From Neobacillus bataviensis LMG 21833 (lineage in GTDB: Bacteria; Bacillota; Bacilli; Bacillales; Cytobacillaceae), in contig NZ_AJLS01000137.1 in the NCBI RefSeq assembly GCF_000307875.1, positions 62,001 to 126,000 on the forward strand: 64,000 nucleotides of DNA. Direction: 5' to 3'. The position numbers were made by a program, and so were the translations under genes. Positions 54,114 through 62,245 of this stretch are shown here, piece by piece; position 1 is the stretch's first letter; every line of letters begins with the position of its first letter. The notes beneath the pieces are model-generated. The model was not told where the DNA came from. It did no database searches and saw only the letters and a list, made by a program, of their open reading frames with translations.

Positions 54114-56411
54114 ATGTTTGATAGACTTGAAAAAATTAATATTTTTCGGAAGTTTTTATTATCTTATATTTTGATTCTGATTATTCCACTATTAGCGAGT
54201 TTCATTATTTACCAAATTAGTATTTATAAAATAAAAGAAAATGCAAGTGCAACCAGTCAAAATTTGCTGAATCAAACGAAGGACATTATCGATCAAAAAA
54301 ATGATGAGATAGAAAAATTTGTTTATCAGATGTCATTGAATCCAGAAATTAATCAACTTATGTACCAAAAATCGACGGTTGATATGAATCTCGCATACGA
54401 TCTCTATAAAGTGCAAAAAAGTATTCATCCATATGGGTATACCAATAAGTTATTTCGGAACTTTTATATCTATTTTAGCCAGATCGACACCATCGTATCT
54501 CCTGAGTCATCGTACGTTCGTACAAAGGATTATTATAACACCCATCTCTATGAGGGCCTAAGTTATGAGGAGTGGAAAAAGAACATCAATCAAACGTATC
54601 TTTCCCGCTATTATTTACCCTCCACGAAAGTGAAGATGGGGCAAAGTACAGAACGGATTATTACCTATGTGCAATCACTCCCTTTTAATAATAGAGAAAA
54701 TCCGAAAGCGAACATCGTGGTGATGATCAATGAAACTGAAATCACCAGTTTGCTGCATCGGATTTCTTCACAATATGATGGTTCTACCTTTATTCTTGAT
54801 GATAAAGGAAAAGTACTTGCGGGCGATAACATGGATAGAAATTTGATTTCTTTTGAAAAATCTACTGGAAAATTCTCAATTAAAGATCATGATAAGAAGT
54901 ATATGTATATGGAAACGAAGTCAAATAATAATAAATGGACATATGTTGCCGTTATTTCGAAAGATAAGATATCAGAGGACGTTAGTTTTATTCAAACCAT
55001 CGGTGTAGTCCTGGCATTTTTTACGATAATTGCCGGTTTATTTACTGCCTATCTATTTTCCTATAAAAATAGTATTCCGCTCAATCGCCTTCTGGGCGTT
55101 ATGAACATTACAGATATCGGAAAAGTAGCCGATCCTTATGATTTTATCCATAGTAATGTGGAAGAGGTAGTCGCTAAAAATGATCAACTTAAGGCCCAAA
55201 TACAAAACCAGCTGCCTATATTACAAGATTCGGTGATTCAAAAATTGGTTTTGGGGAATTTTATCTCTTCTGACAAAATACAACTTCTAATTGATCAAGC
55301 CAGCCTGCCGTTAAAAGGGTCTTTTGGTTATGTTGGTATCGTACAAATTATTCATATGTTGAATGAACTGGATAAGGGTATGCTTGAAGAAATGAATGTA
55401 GCCCAGCTATTCATCCAAAATGAATTAACAGATCTTTTTAATGGAGAGATCATGCTCTCCAATATGGACAAAGACCAAGTCCTTTTCCTACTTTCATATG
55501 AAAAAAAGAGATCGCTTCAAGAAACGAAAAGAATGGAAGAGCGACTAAATTTATTTATTAAAAAAATAGAAGAGAAGTATAGCTTGAATGTGAATATTGG
55601 GATTGGCAGCCCATTTGAACAGTTAACCTATATTCAACAATCCTTTGAGGAGGCAAAGCTAAGTTTACCATTTAATCAATCCGTTGATCAGCAAGGTTCA
55701 TTCTATAAATTTGAGCAACAGCATCAAGAAAGCACAATTGATTATTATTTTCCAATTGAGGTAGAACTTCGACTTATAAATGCTGTACAGAACGGAGAAA
55801 TAAAGGAAGTAAAAGGGCTTCTTGATAAGGTAGTCTTCGAAAATGTTGAAAAAAGAATGTTAACACAGCCAATAGGAGTACAATTATTGGCTGCTTTAAA
55901 TGGAACCATTATAAGAATTCTTTCGAAAAATAAACAATTAAATACGGTAATGGCAGATAACATGCATGATCGTGTTGAAGAATTGATGACAAATAAGGGC
56001 AGCTTTACGAAAACTATAAAGCAGATCAAAGAAATAATGATTGAAATGGCAGAGAGTATCTATGAAAATAAGTCTGTTGGCAGGCAGCAAGTCGTTTTTC
56101 GGATGAAGGAATGGATTAAAAAGAATTATAGTGATCCAGATCTAACGTTGTATAAAATTTCTGAAGCAATTGGAATTCCTGAAAAAATGGTACCATTGAC
56201 TTTTAAAGAAGCTGTGGGCGTCAACATTTCAGATTTTATTGAGGACGTACGCATCAATTTTGCTAAAACAAAATTAATTCATTCGGATGATTCGATTGAG
56301 GATATCGCTTTGCACTCCGGATATAACAGTGCCCATACCTTTAGACGTGCATTTAAGCGCAATACGGGGTCAACCCCATCAGAATTTCGAAAAATGATGA
56401 ATGATGCGTAA
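54114..56411 (+). CDS. Transmembrane AraC-family regulator (YesS type)
   Basis: A 765-residue one-protein sensor-regulator: membrane helix about residues 13-35 (LLSYILILIIPLLASFIIYQ), extracellular Cache-like domain, second helix about 297-318 (VVLAFFTIIAGLFTAYLF), a cytoplasmic middle region, and an AraC two-helix-turn-helix domain in the last 100 residues (DLTLYKISEAIGIPEKM, SIEDIALHSGYNSAHTFRRAF). No phospho-acceptor motif is seen. B. subtilis YesS is the model. It probably senses a sugar outside and activates importer 3 just downstream. GAAAGGAG precedes ATG 54114. Confidence 0.92.
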   Translation: MFDRLEKINIFRKFLLSYILILIIPLLASFIIYQISIYKIKENASATSQNLLNQTKDIIDQKNDEIEKFVYQMSLNPEINQLMYQKSTVDMNLAYDLYKVQKSIHPYGYTNKLFRNFYIYFSQIDTIVSPESSYVRTKDYYNTHLYEGLSYEEWKKNINQTYLSRYYLPSTKVKMGQSTERIITYVQSLPFNNRENPKANIVVMINETEITSLLHRISSQYDGSTFILDDKGKVLAGDNMDRNLISFEKSTGKFSIKDHDKKYMYMETKSNNNKWTYVAVISKDKISEDVSFIQTIGVVLAFFTIIAGLFTAYLFSYKNSIPLNRLLGVMNITDIGKVADPYDFIHSNVEEVVAKNDQLKAQIQNQLPILQDSVIQKLVLGNFISSDKIQLLIDQASLPLKGSFGYVGIVQIIHMLNELDKGMLEEMNVAQLFIQNELTDLFNGEIMLSNMDKDQVLFLLSYEKKRSLQETKRMEERLNLFIKKIEEKYSLNVNIGIGSPFEQLTYIQQSFEEAKLSLPFNQSVDQQGSFYKFEQQHQESTIDYYFPIEVELRLINAVQNGEIKEVKGLLDKVVFENVEKRMLTQPIGVQLLAALNGTIIRILSKNKQLNTVMADNMHDRVEELMTNKGSFTKTIKQIKEIMIEMAESIYENKSVGRQQVVFRMKEWIKKNYSDPDLTLYKISEAIGIPEKMVPLTFKEAVGVNISDFIEDVRINFAKTKLIHSDDSIEDIALHSGYNSAHTFRRAFKRNTGSTPSEFRKMMNDA

Positions 56412-56443
56412 AATTTTGGGAAACCTAGGCGGGAAAATTAAAT

Positions 56444-56535
56444 TGTACCCTATAAATTTAGTGTACGGTCTCATAGCTTTTTACTGAGAAAACCCTTGAT
56501 ATATAGGGTTTTTTTGCTGTACCTTATAAATTTTA
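56444..56535 (+). repeat. Direct repeat pair flanking a terminator
   Basis: TGTACCCTATAAATTTA (56444-56460) and TGTACCTTATAAATTTT (56518-56534) match at 15 of 17 positions, 74 bp apart. Both contain a TATAAA that could be a -10. The terminator hairpin at 56489-56515 lies between them. The 236-bp gap between the AraC gene and importer 3 otherwise holds the LacI-type site at 56568. Confidence 0.6.
56489..56515 (+). terminator. Terminator after the AraC gene
   Basis: AAAACCCT (56489-56496) pairs with AGGGTTTT (56505-56512), 8-nt loop, ending in seven T. Confidence 0.8.
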
Positions 56536-56567
56536 TCGCCTCTTTCTAATTTTCGGAAAATTCATTA

Positions 56568-56588
56568 TGATAGCGGTAACATATTTAA
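56568..56588 (+). promoter_or_regulatory. LacI-type operator, site 4, before importer 3
   Basis: TGATAGCGGTAACA (56568-56581) matches the perfect palindrome at 52040 at 11 of 14 positions and is followed after one base by the -10-like TATTTA (56583-56588), close to the layout at the GH29 promoter, where the -10 abuts the palindrome. A clear -35 is missing, which fits a promoter that also needs the transmembrane AraC activator. Confidence 0.5.
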
Positions 56589-56647
56589 TACCAAGTTCAA
56601 ATTTTTATTTTCGCAGCAGTGAAGGCATTAAAAAATGGGGGGGTTTT

Positions 56648-57619
56648 ATGAAAACTGAAGTGATGAATCAACAGCGACTGAAGACTGCAGCTATTGAGAA
56701 AGAAGTTGTTTCAAAACGATCAAACTGGAAAAAAATAAAGAAACACTGGCAATTATACTTTCTAGTTGCCATCCCATTAGTGTTTTTGATCATCTTTAAG
56801 TATATCCCGATGGCAGGGATTGTGATCGCATTTAAAGATTATAGTGTCGTAAAAGGGATTGCCGGAAGTGACTGGGTTGGATTGAAGTATTTCAAAGACT
56901 TTTTTCTAAGCCCGAACTTTTCCCTATTATTAAAAAATACCCTTGGGTTAAGCGTTTACGGACTACTAGTAGGATTTATTTGTCCTATCATACTCGCACT
57001 GGCTTTAAATGAAGTACAAAATGCCCGTTTCAAAAAAATTGTTCAGACTGTTACGTACGCACCTTACTTTATCTCAACGGTCATTATGGTATCGATCATC
57101 ATCTTGTTTTTATCACCATCTGCAGGATTTATTAATAATATTCTAGGCCTATTCGGAATGGAACCAATCAATTTCTTAGGGAATCCATCCTATTTCAAAT
57201 CCATCTATGTCTGGTCAGATGTGTGGCAAAATACGGGATATGCAACGATTATTTATTTAGCAGCCCTGGCAGGCGTTGATACACAGTTGTATGAAGCGGC
57301 TAAGGTAGATGGGGCAAATCGCTTTCAAAAGATTATGAATGTGGACCTCCCAGGAATATTCCCGATAATAATTGTCTTATTAATTCTTAATGTTGGGAGT
57401 ATCATGTCGCTTGGATTTGAAAAAATCTATCTATTACAAAATCCGTTAAATACGAATTCATCTGAGGTCATTTCAACCTATGTTTACAAGGTAGGTTTGC
57501 TTGGAGCAAACTTTAGTTTCGCATCAGCAGTTGGTTTATTCAATTCAATTGTGAACTTTATCTTAATCTTTACCGCGAACACAATATCCAAACGATTCTC
57601 GTCATCGAGCTTATGGTAG
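56648..57619 (+). CDS. Sugar ABC importer 3, permease (LplB type)
   Basis: A 323-residue CUT1 permease: LYFLVAIPLVFLIIFKYIPMAG as first helix, EAA loop YEAAKVDGANRFQKIMNVDLPG, ending FASAVGLFNSIVNFIL. The basic N-terminal tail of about 40 residues resembles the other two LplB proteins. ATG 56648 is preferred to 56567, which lies inside the LacI-type site. No ATPase gene accompanies it. Confidence 0.93.
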   Translation: MKTEVMNQQRLKTAAIEKEVVSKRSNWKKIKKHWQLYFLVAIPLVFLIIFKYIPMAGIVIAFKDYSVVKGIAGSDWVGLKYFKDFFLSPNFSLLLKNTLGLSVYGLLVGFICPIILALALNEVQNARFKKIVQTVTYAPYFISTVIMVSIIILFLSPSAGFINNILGLFGMEPINFLGNPSYFKSIYVWSDVWQNTGYATIIYLAALAGVDTQLYEAAKVDGANRFQKIMNVDLPGIFPIIIVLLILNVGSIMSLGFEKIYLLQNPLNTNSSEVISTYVYKVGLLGANFSFASAVGLFNSIVNFILIFTANTISKRFSSSSLW

Positions 57620-57630
57620 GAGGGAAGGAT

Positions 57631-58527
57631 ATGAAGAAAACGAAACAAACAAGGGTTAAAGAATCAAAAACCGATCGAATTTTTATGGGAGCCGTTTACG
57701 TATTCTTAACACTCGTTTTACTAGCTGTGCTCTATCCGCTAATCTATATTGTGAGCGCTTCATTTAGTAGTGCATCTGCTGTGACATCCGGAAGTGTATG
57801 GCTGCTGCCTGTCGAACCAACCCTATTAGGGTATACGACGGTATTTAAGAATCCGCAAATTCTGCAAGGGTTCTCGAATTCACTGTTCTATACAGTTGTA
57901 GGAACATTTATTAGTGTCAGTGTCACGATTATGCTCGCTTATCCACTTTCAAGAAAGACATTTTATGGACGAAAATTGATCATGATCTTACTTGTTTTTA
58001 CGATGATTTTTGATGGTGGATTAATTCCGTTGTATCTTGTTGTAAAAAATCTAAATCTAATAGATACCATATGGGCTCTTTTACTTCCGTCAGCCCTTGC
58101 CGTGTTCCAAGTAATAATTGCACGAACATTCTTCCAATCTACTATTCCAGATGAATTAGTAGAAGCGAGTGAAATGGATGGCTGCAGCGATATTGGCTTT
58201 ATCTTTAAAGTCGTTTTACCGCTGGCTAAACCGATTATCGCCGTTCTAGTTCTCATGTATGCCGTTATGAAGTGGAATATGTACTTTGATGCATTGATTT
58301 ATTTGAAATCCGATGCACTCTATCCATTACAACTCATTTTAAGAAGCATCTTAATTTTGAATGCGGATCCATCAGGAAATGTTCAAGAGATGTTGAAACT
58401 TCAAGGATTAAAGGAACTAATGAAATACTCGTTAATTGTTGTTTCAAGTTTACCAGTTTTGGTTCTCTATCCTTTTGTTCAGAAGCATTTCGTAAAAGGA
58501 ATGTTAATAGGGTCTGTAAAAGGATGA
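57631..58527 (+). CDS. Sugar ABC importer 3, permease (LplC type)
   Basis: A 298-residue CUT1 permease with first helix VFLTLVLLAVLYPLIYIVSASF, EAA loop VEASEMDGCSDIGFIFKVVLPL and the usual ending KHFVKGMLIGSVKG. ATG 57631 follows GGAGGGAAGG directly; an in-frame ATG at 57613 overlaps the previous gene. Eleven bases separate it from the upstream permease. Confidence 0.93.
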   Translation: MKKTKQTRVKESKTDRIFMGAVYVFLTLVLLAVLYPLIYIVSASFSSASAVTSGSVWLLPVEPTLLGYTTVFKNPQILQGFSNSLFYTVVGTFISVSVTIMLAYPLSRKTFYGRKLIMILLVFTMIFDGGLIPLYLVVKNLNLIDTIWALLLPSALAVFQVIIARTFFQSTIPDELVEASEMDGCSDIGFIFKVVLPLAKPIIAVLVLMYAVMKWNMYFDALIYLKSDALYPLQLILRSILILNADPSGNVQEMLKLQGLKELMKYSLIVVSSLPVLVLYPFVQKHFVKGMLIGSVKG

Positions 58528-58607
58528 TATAGGAAAATGTAGCTCTGCTAGTGATTGAACGTTAGAACATTTTATATAACGTTAAAAATGTTAAGGGGAG
58601 AATAAGG

Positions 58608-60254
58608 ATGAAAAAATTTACAGTCATTAGTTTTATGCTGTTATTATCAGTTGTCTTACTCATTACTGGATGTGTCCCGAGCAAGGACACTGCAGGTGGC
58701 AGTTCATCAAGTAAAGATCCAAATGGACCAGTTGAAGTCACCATTTTTACACCAAAATTAGGAAATGATGGCGATTTCGAAAATAATGAGTTCACTAAAA
58801 TGGTTGAAAAGAAATTTAATATGAAAATTAAATGGGAATATGCGAATCAAGATGCTGCCAAAGAAAAACGTTCATTGTCTTTAGCCAGCGGTGACTATCC
58901 AGATGCGTATCTATTAGTAACATGGATTGATAATATTTCCAAGGTTGAAGCGCAAAAGTATGGAAAAGATGGTGTTTTCTTACCATTAAACGACCTTATT
59001 GATAAATATGGTACGAATATTAAAAAGGGTATGGAGCAAGTTCCTTATTTAGAAAAAGGGATTACAGCACCAGATGGGAATATTTATGGCTTACCATTAT
59101 TAGGTGAATGTTATCACTGCTCTAGATACGGGAAGATGTGGATCAATACAGATTGGTTGAAGAATTTGAACCTAGAAATGCCAAAAACGACAGAAGAATA
59201 TAAAAAGGTGTTAGAGGCCTTTAAGAACAATGATCCAAATGGAAACGGCAAAAAAGATGAAGTACCATTAAGCGGAGAAAGCACGCAGGTCGGTGGAAAT
59301 CCAGTCCAATTTTTAATGAGTGCGTTTATTCCTGATAACGGAAAAGATTATATAAATGTTACCGATGGTAAATTATCATTGGGTGCCATGCAGCCAGAAT
59401 GGAAAGAGGGGTTAAAATATGTAAACTCCTTATATAAAGAAGGATTAATTGACACTGGTGCCTTTACTCAAAATGGAGAAGCATTAAAACAATTGGGAAC
59501 ACCTAATGGAGAAGCTGTACTTGGAGCTTTTTCAGCAAGTCACTCAGGAGTTGGAGTGGATTTAAATTCAGAGCATTCCAAGGAATATGATGTTGTACCT
59601 CCACTAAAAGGACCAGATGGTGCTCAATATACAACGTCTAATTACGGCAGTGTGGTTAACTTCGGTTTTGCAATTACTAACAAAGCGAAAGGAAAAAAAG
59701 CCGAGGCATTATTAAAATTAGCTGATTACTTGTATTCTGAAGAAGGTACATTGGCCATGACCTATGGAAAAGAAGGTGTTCATTGGAAGAAGGGTGGTCC
59801 AGAGGACATCGATTTAAACGGCAAACAGGCAAAATACGCAATCATTCCTCAAGATCCTAATATGAAAGAGGAAGATAAAGTTCATTACGGATGGGGAGAA
59901 AGAGGAGCAATATTGCAAACTAGAGAGTTTAGAGATTCTATTGGTACTGCAACGGATGAATGGACACCAGAAGGGTTTGAACGAAGATTATTTAATGCTA
60001 CGAAAAAATATGATGGATTTGAACCGAAAGAACAATTCAACTCTTTAGCGGTCTGGGTTGATCCAAAGGATGCCCAAGAACTAAACCTATTGCAAGTAAA
60101 TATCAATAAGTACATTGAAGAAAACATGGTTCAGTTCGTGACCGGTTCGAAGGACATCGATAAAGAATGGGACAAGTACATTGCTGGTTTTAAAAATTTA
60201 CAAGTTGACCGCTATTTAGAAATCTATCAAAAAGCGTATGATTTAGGAAAATAA
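58608..60254 (+). CDS. Sugar ABC importer 3, solute-binding lipoprotein (LplA type)
   Basis: A 548-residue solute-binding protein. Signal peptide with lipobox ITGC, C22 lipidated, then a Ser/Gly linker. The DPNGNGKKDEVPL loop matches the other two binding proteins. Together with GH110 and GH95 downstream, the ligand is probably a fucosylated, alpha-galactosylated oligosaccharide; this is inferred from neighbours only. GGGGAG precedes the start and a hairpin follows the stop. Confidence 0.94.
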   Translation: MKKFTVISFMLLLSVVLLITGCVPSKDTAGGSSSSKDPNGPVEVTIFTPKLGNDGDFENNEFTKMVEKKFNMKIKWEYANQDAAKEKRSLSLASGDYPDAYLLVTWIDNISKVEAQKYGKDGVFLPLNDLIDKYGTNIKKGMEQVPYLEKGITAPDGNIYGLPLLGECYHCSRYGKMWINTDWLKNLNLEMPKTTEEYKKVLEAFKNNDPNGNGKKDEVPLSGESTQVGGNPVQFLMSAFIPDNGKDYINVTDGKLSLGAMQPEWKEGLKYVNSLYKEGLIDTGAFTQNGEALKQLGTPNGEAVLGAFSASHSGVGVDLNSEHSKEYDVVPPLKGPDGAQYTTSNYGSVVNFGFAITNKAKGKKAEALLKLADYLYSEEGTLAMTYGKEGVHWKKGGPEDIDLNGKQAKYAIIPQDPNMKEEDKVHYGWGERGAILQTREFRDSIGTATDEWTPEGFERRLFNATKKYDGFEPKEQFNSLAVWVDPKDAQELNLLQVNINKYIEENMVQFVTGSKDIDKEWDKYIAGFKNLQVDRYLEIYQKAYDLGK

Positions 60255-60274
60255 GAAACCAATATTATAAAAGA

Positions 60275-60315
60275 GAATACACGAAAGTCATTTACTGACG
60301 TGTATTCTTTTTTTT
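60275..60315 (+). terminator. Terminator or attenuator after binding protein 3
   Basis: GAATACACG (60275-60283) pairs with CGTGTATTC (60299-60307); the inner GTCA and TGAC can extend the structure. Eight T follow. The GH110 gene lies only 22 bp beyond with no evident promoter, so read-through must supply it. Confidence 0.8.
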
Positions 60316-60336
60316 CATAAGGCGGGGATTGAAGAG

Positions 60337-62232
60337 ATGAGCGCAAGAATCATTGATGTAAGAGAATATGTCGGAGAAGCAAACTCAATTAAAGATTATT
60401 CCCCCATCGTACATAAAATTTTTCAAGAAATAAAAGGGACAAAGGAAGACATCATTCTTTCTTTTCCCAAAGGAATCTATCATTTTTACCCTGATCATGC
60501 ACCGAAAAGAGCTTTTCATACATCAAATACAGATACGAGAAGACATCCGATTAAGACAGTTTGTTTTCTAATTGAGGAACAGGAAAATGTAACAATTGAA
60601 GGAAATGGATCTTTCTTTTATTTTCACGGAGATGTAATGGGACTAGGGATTTTTCACTCGAAAAATATCCGTTTACAAAACTTCTCATGGGATTATGAGG
60701 TATCAACTCTATCAGAATTAGTTGTCGAGAAAACTGTCGGGGAAAATGGCTGTTATTATGCGGAATATAAACTAGAGGAACATGTTCCCTATGAAATTAG
60801 TGAAAATCAGCCTTATTTTTACTGGTTGAGTGAAAGGAGCCCTTATTCCAATGACTATTATTGGAAAGAGGAAGGGGCCAAAAATGATATGGTCATCGTT
60901 GGCTTTGACGAATCGACTGGCGTGAAGAGAAGATATGGAGTCAATGAAGGACCTTTTGCTGAAAATAGATTGAAAATTGAGGAATTAGAGAGAAGCCACA
61001 TTCGGATCCACTATAACGATTCCCTGCCAAAAGCTGTTGTTGAAAATCGTGTGTTTGAATTTTGTAAAGTAATCGATCGGAATACGGCTGGAGCGCTAAT
61101 TTGGGAAAGTGAAAAAATAAGTTTGTCTAATGTAACCATTCATTATCTGCATGGTTTTGGCTTCCTAGTGCAAATGAGCGGTGATATTACGTTTCAGTCA
61201 ACCGAGTTCATCCCAAATAGCGATATGGGTAAGCATGGATCAAGCTTTGCCGATTCCATTCATGTTTCAGGCGCTAAAGGTGTGATAACTGTGGACGGGT
61301 GTACCTTTATGCATCCCCATGATGACCCCATTAATATCCACGGAACGTTCACAAGAATACAAAAGATAATCGATGAAAAAACGGTAGAAGTTATTTATGC
61401 ACACCCGCAGCAAAGCGGGTTCCCGCAATATCATATTGGGGATAAAGTGGCTTTTTTTAATCGGGCAACAATGGACGATGAGTTCGAAGAAGAGATTGAA
61501 GTGACACATGTTGTTCATCCAGGACAGGATAAAAATGACCTTCAAACCATGCAAGTAACCTTTAACAAGGAGCTGCCATTTAATTCTGTACAAAATGAGC
61601 AGGGCGAATTTGTATATGTCATGGAAAACGTGACGTATACACCAGAAGTAGTAATTAAGAATAGTCGGTTTGCCCATGTTCCGACCAGAGGGATCCTCTG
61701 TACAACACGGAGAAAAGTGTTAATTGAAGGTAATCATTTTCAAAATATGACAATGAGTACGATCTTTATATCCAATGATTCGAATGATTGGTATGAATCG
61801 GGTCCTGTCAGGGATATGACGATTCGGGGGAACATCTTTCATGTGAGTCCGATTGAGGATTGGCATGATCGTAAACCAGCCATTTATATCCACCCAATCC
61901 CGCTTGGCGAGATTCCGTCTACGGTACCTATTCATAAGAATATTACCGTAGAGAATAACACGTTTTATATGCAGCATGAATGTGTTGTTTCGGCAGAAAA
62001 CGTGGAGAATTTAACGATCAGAGATAATAAGATTATGAAAGTGAATCCCTATAGAAAAAATGATGAAGTTCATGATGTATTATTTGAATTTGATAGATGT
62101 AAAAATGTTTTATTAGAAGGAAATTCCTATGATGGGGATTTCGCAGCGTGTGCAAGGATAACGGAAATGAAAGATCGCGATCTAAAAATAAAAAACGAAC
62201 AGACAGCTGTATGGAGTTTTGAAACGAAATAA
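60337..62232 (+). CDS. GH110-like alpha-galactosidase (right-handed beta-helix)
   Basis: A 631-residue parallel beta-helix protein. The N-terminal segment FPKGIYHFYPDHA, followed by NVTIEGNGSFFYFHG, is the GH110 pattern. The catalytic region has ADSIHVSG (D306) and HPHDDPINIHGTF (D329, D330); the 23-residue distance between the first Asp and the pair fits the acidic triad described for GH110. Known members are inverting alpha-1,3-galactosidases that remove the blood group B or linear alpha-Gal epitope. Unlike many, it lacks a signal peptide, so it should work on imported sugar. A GH95 fucosidase follows 13 bp later. Confidence 0.85.
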   Translation: MSARIIDVREYVGEANSIKDYSPIVHKIFQEIKGTKEDIILSFPKGIYHFYPDHAPKRAFHTSNTDTRRHPIKTVCFLIEEQENVTIEGNGSFFYFHGDVMGLGIFHSKNIRLQNFSWDYEVSTLSELVVEKTVGENGCYYAEYKLEEHVPYEISENQPYFYWLSERSPYSNDYYWKEEGAKNDMVIVGFDESTGVKRRYGVNEGPFAENRLKIEELERSHIRIHYNDSLPKAVVENRVFEFCKVIDRNTAGALIWESEKISLSNVTIHYLHGFGFLVQMSGDITFQSTEFIPNSDMGKHGSSFADSIHVSGAKGVITVDGCTFMHPHDDPINIHGTFTRIQKIIDEKTVEVIYAHPQQSGFPQYHIGDKVAFFNRATMDDEFEEEIEVTHVVHPGQDKNDLQTMQVTFNKELPFNSVQNEQGEFVYVMENVTYTPEVVIKNSRFAHVPTRGILCTTRRKVLIEGNHFQNMTMSTIFISNDSNDWYESGPVRDMTIRGNIFHVSPIEDWHDRKPAIYIHPIPLGEIPSTVPIHKNITVENNTFYMQHECVVSAENVENLTIRDNKIMKVNPYRKNDEVHDVLFEFDRCKNVLLEGNSYDGDFAACARITEMKDRDLKIKNEQTAVWSFETK

Positions 62233-62245
62233 AGGAGAGTTAGGA

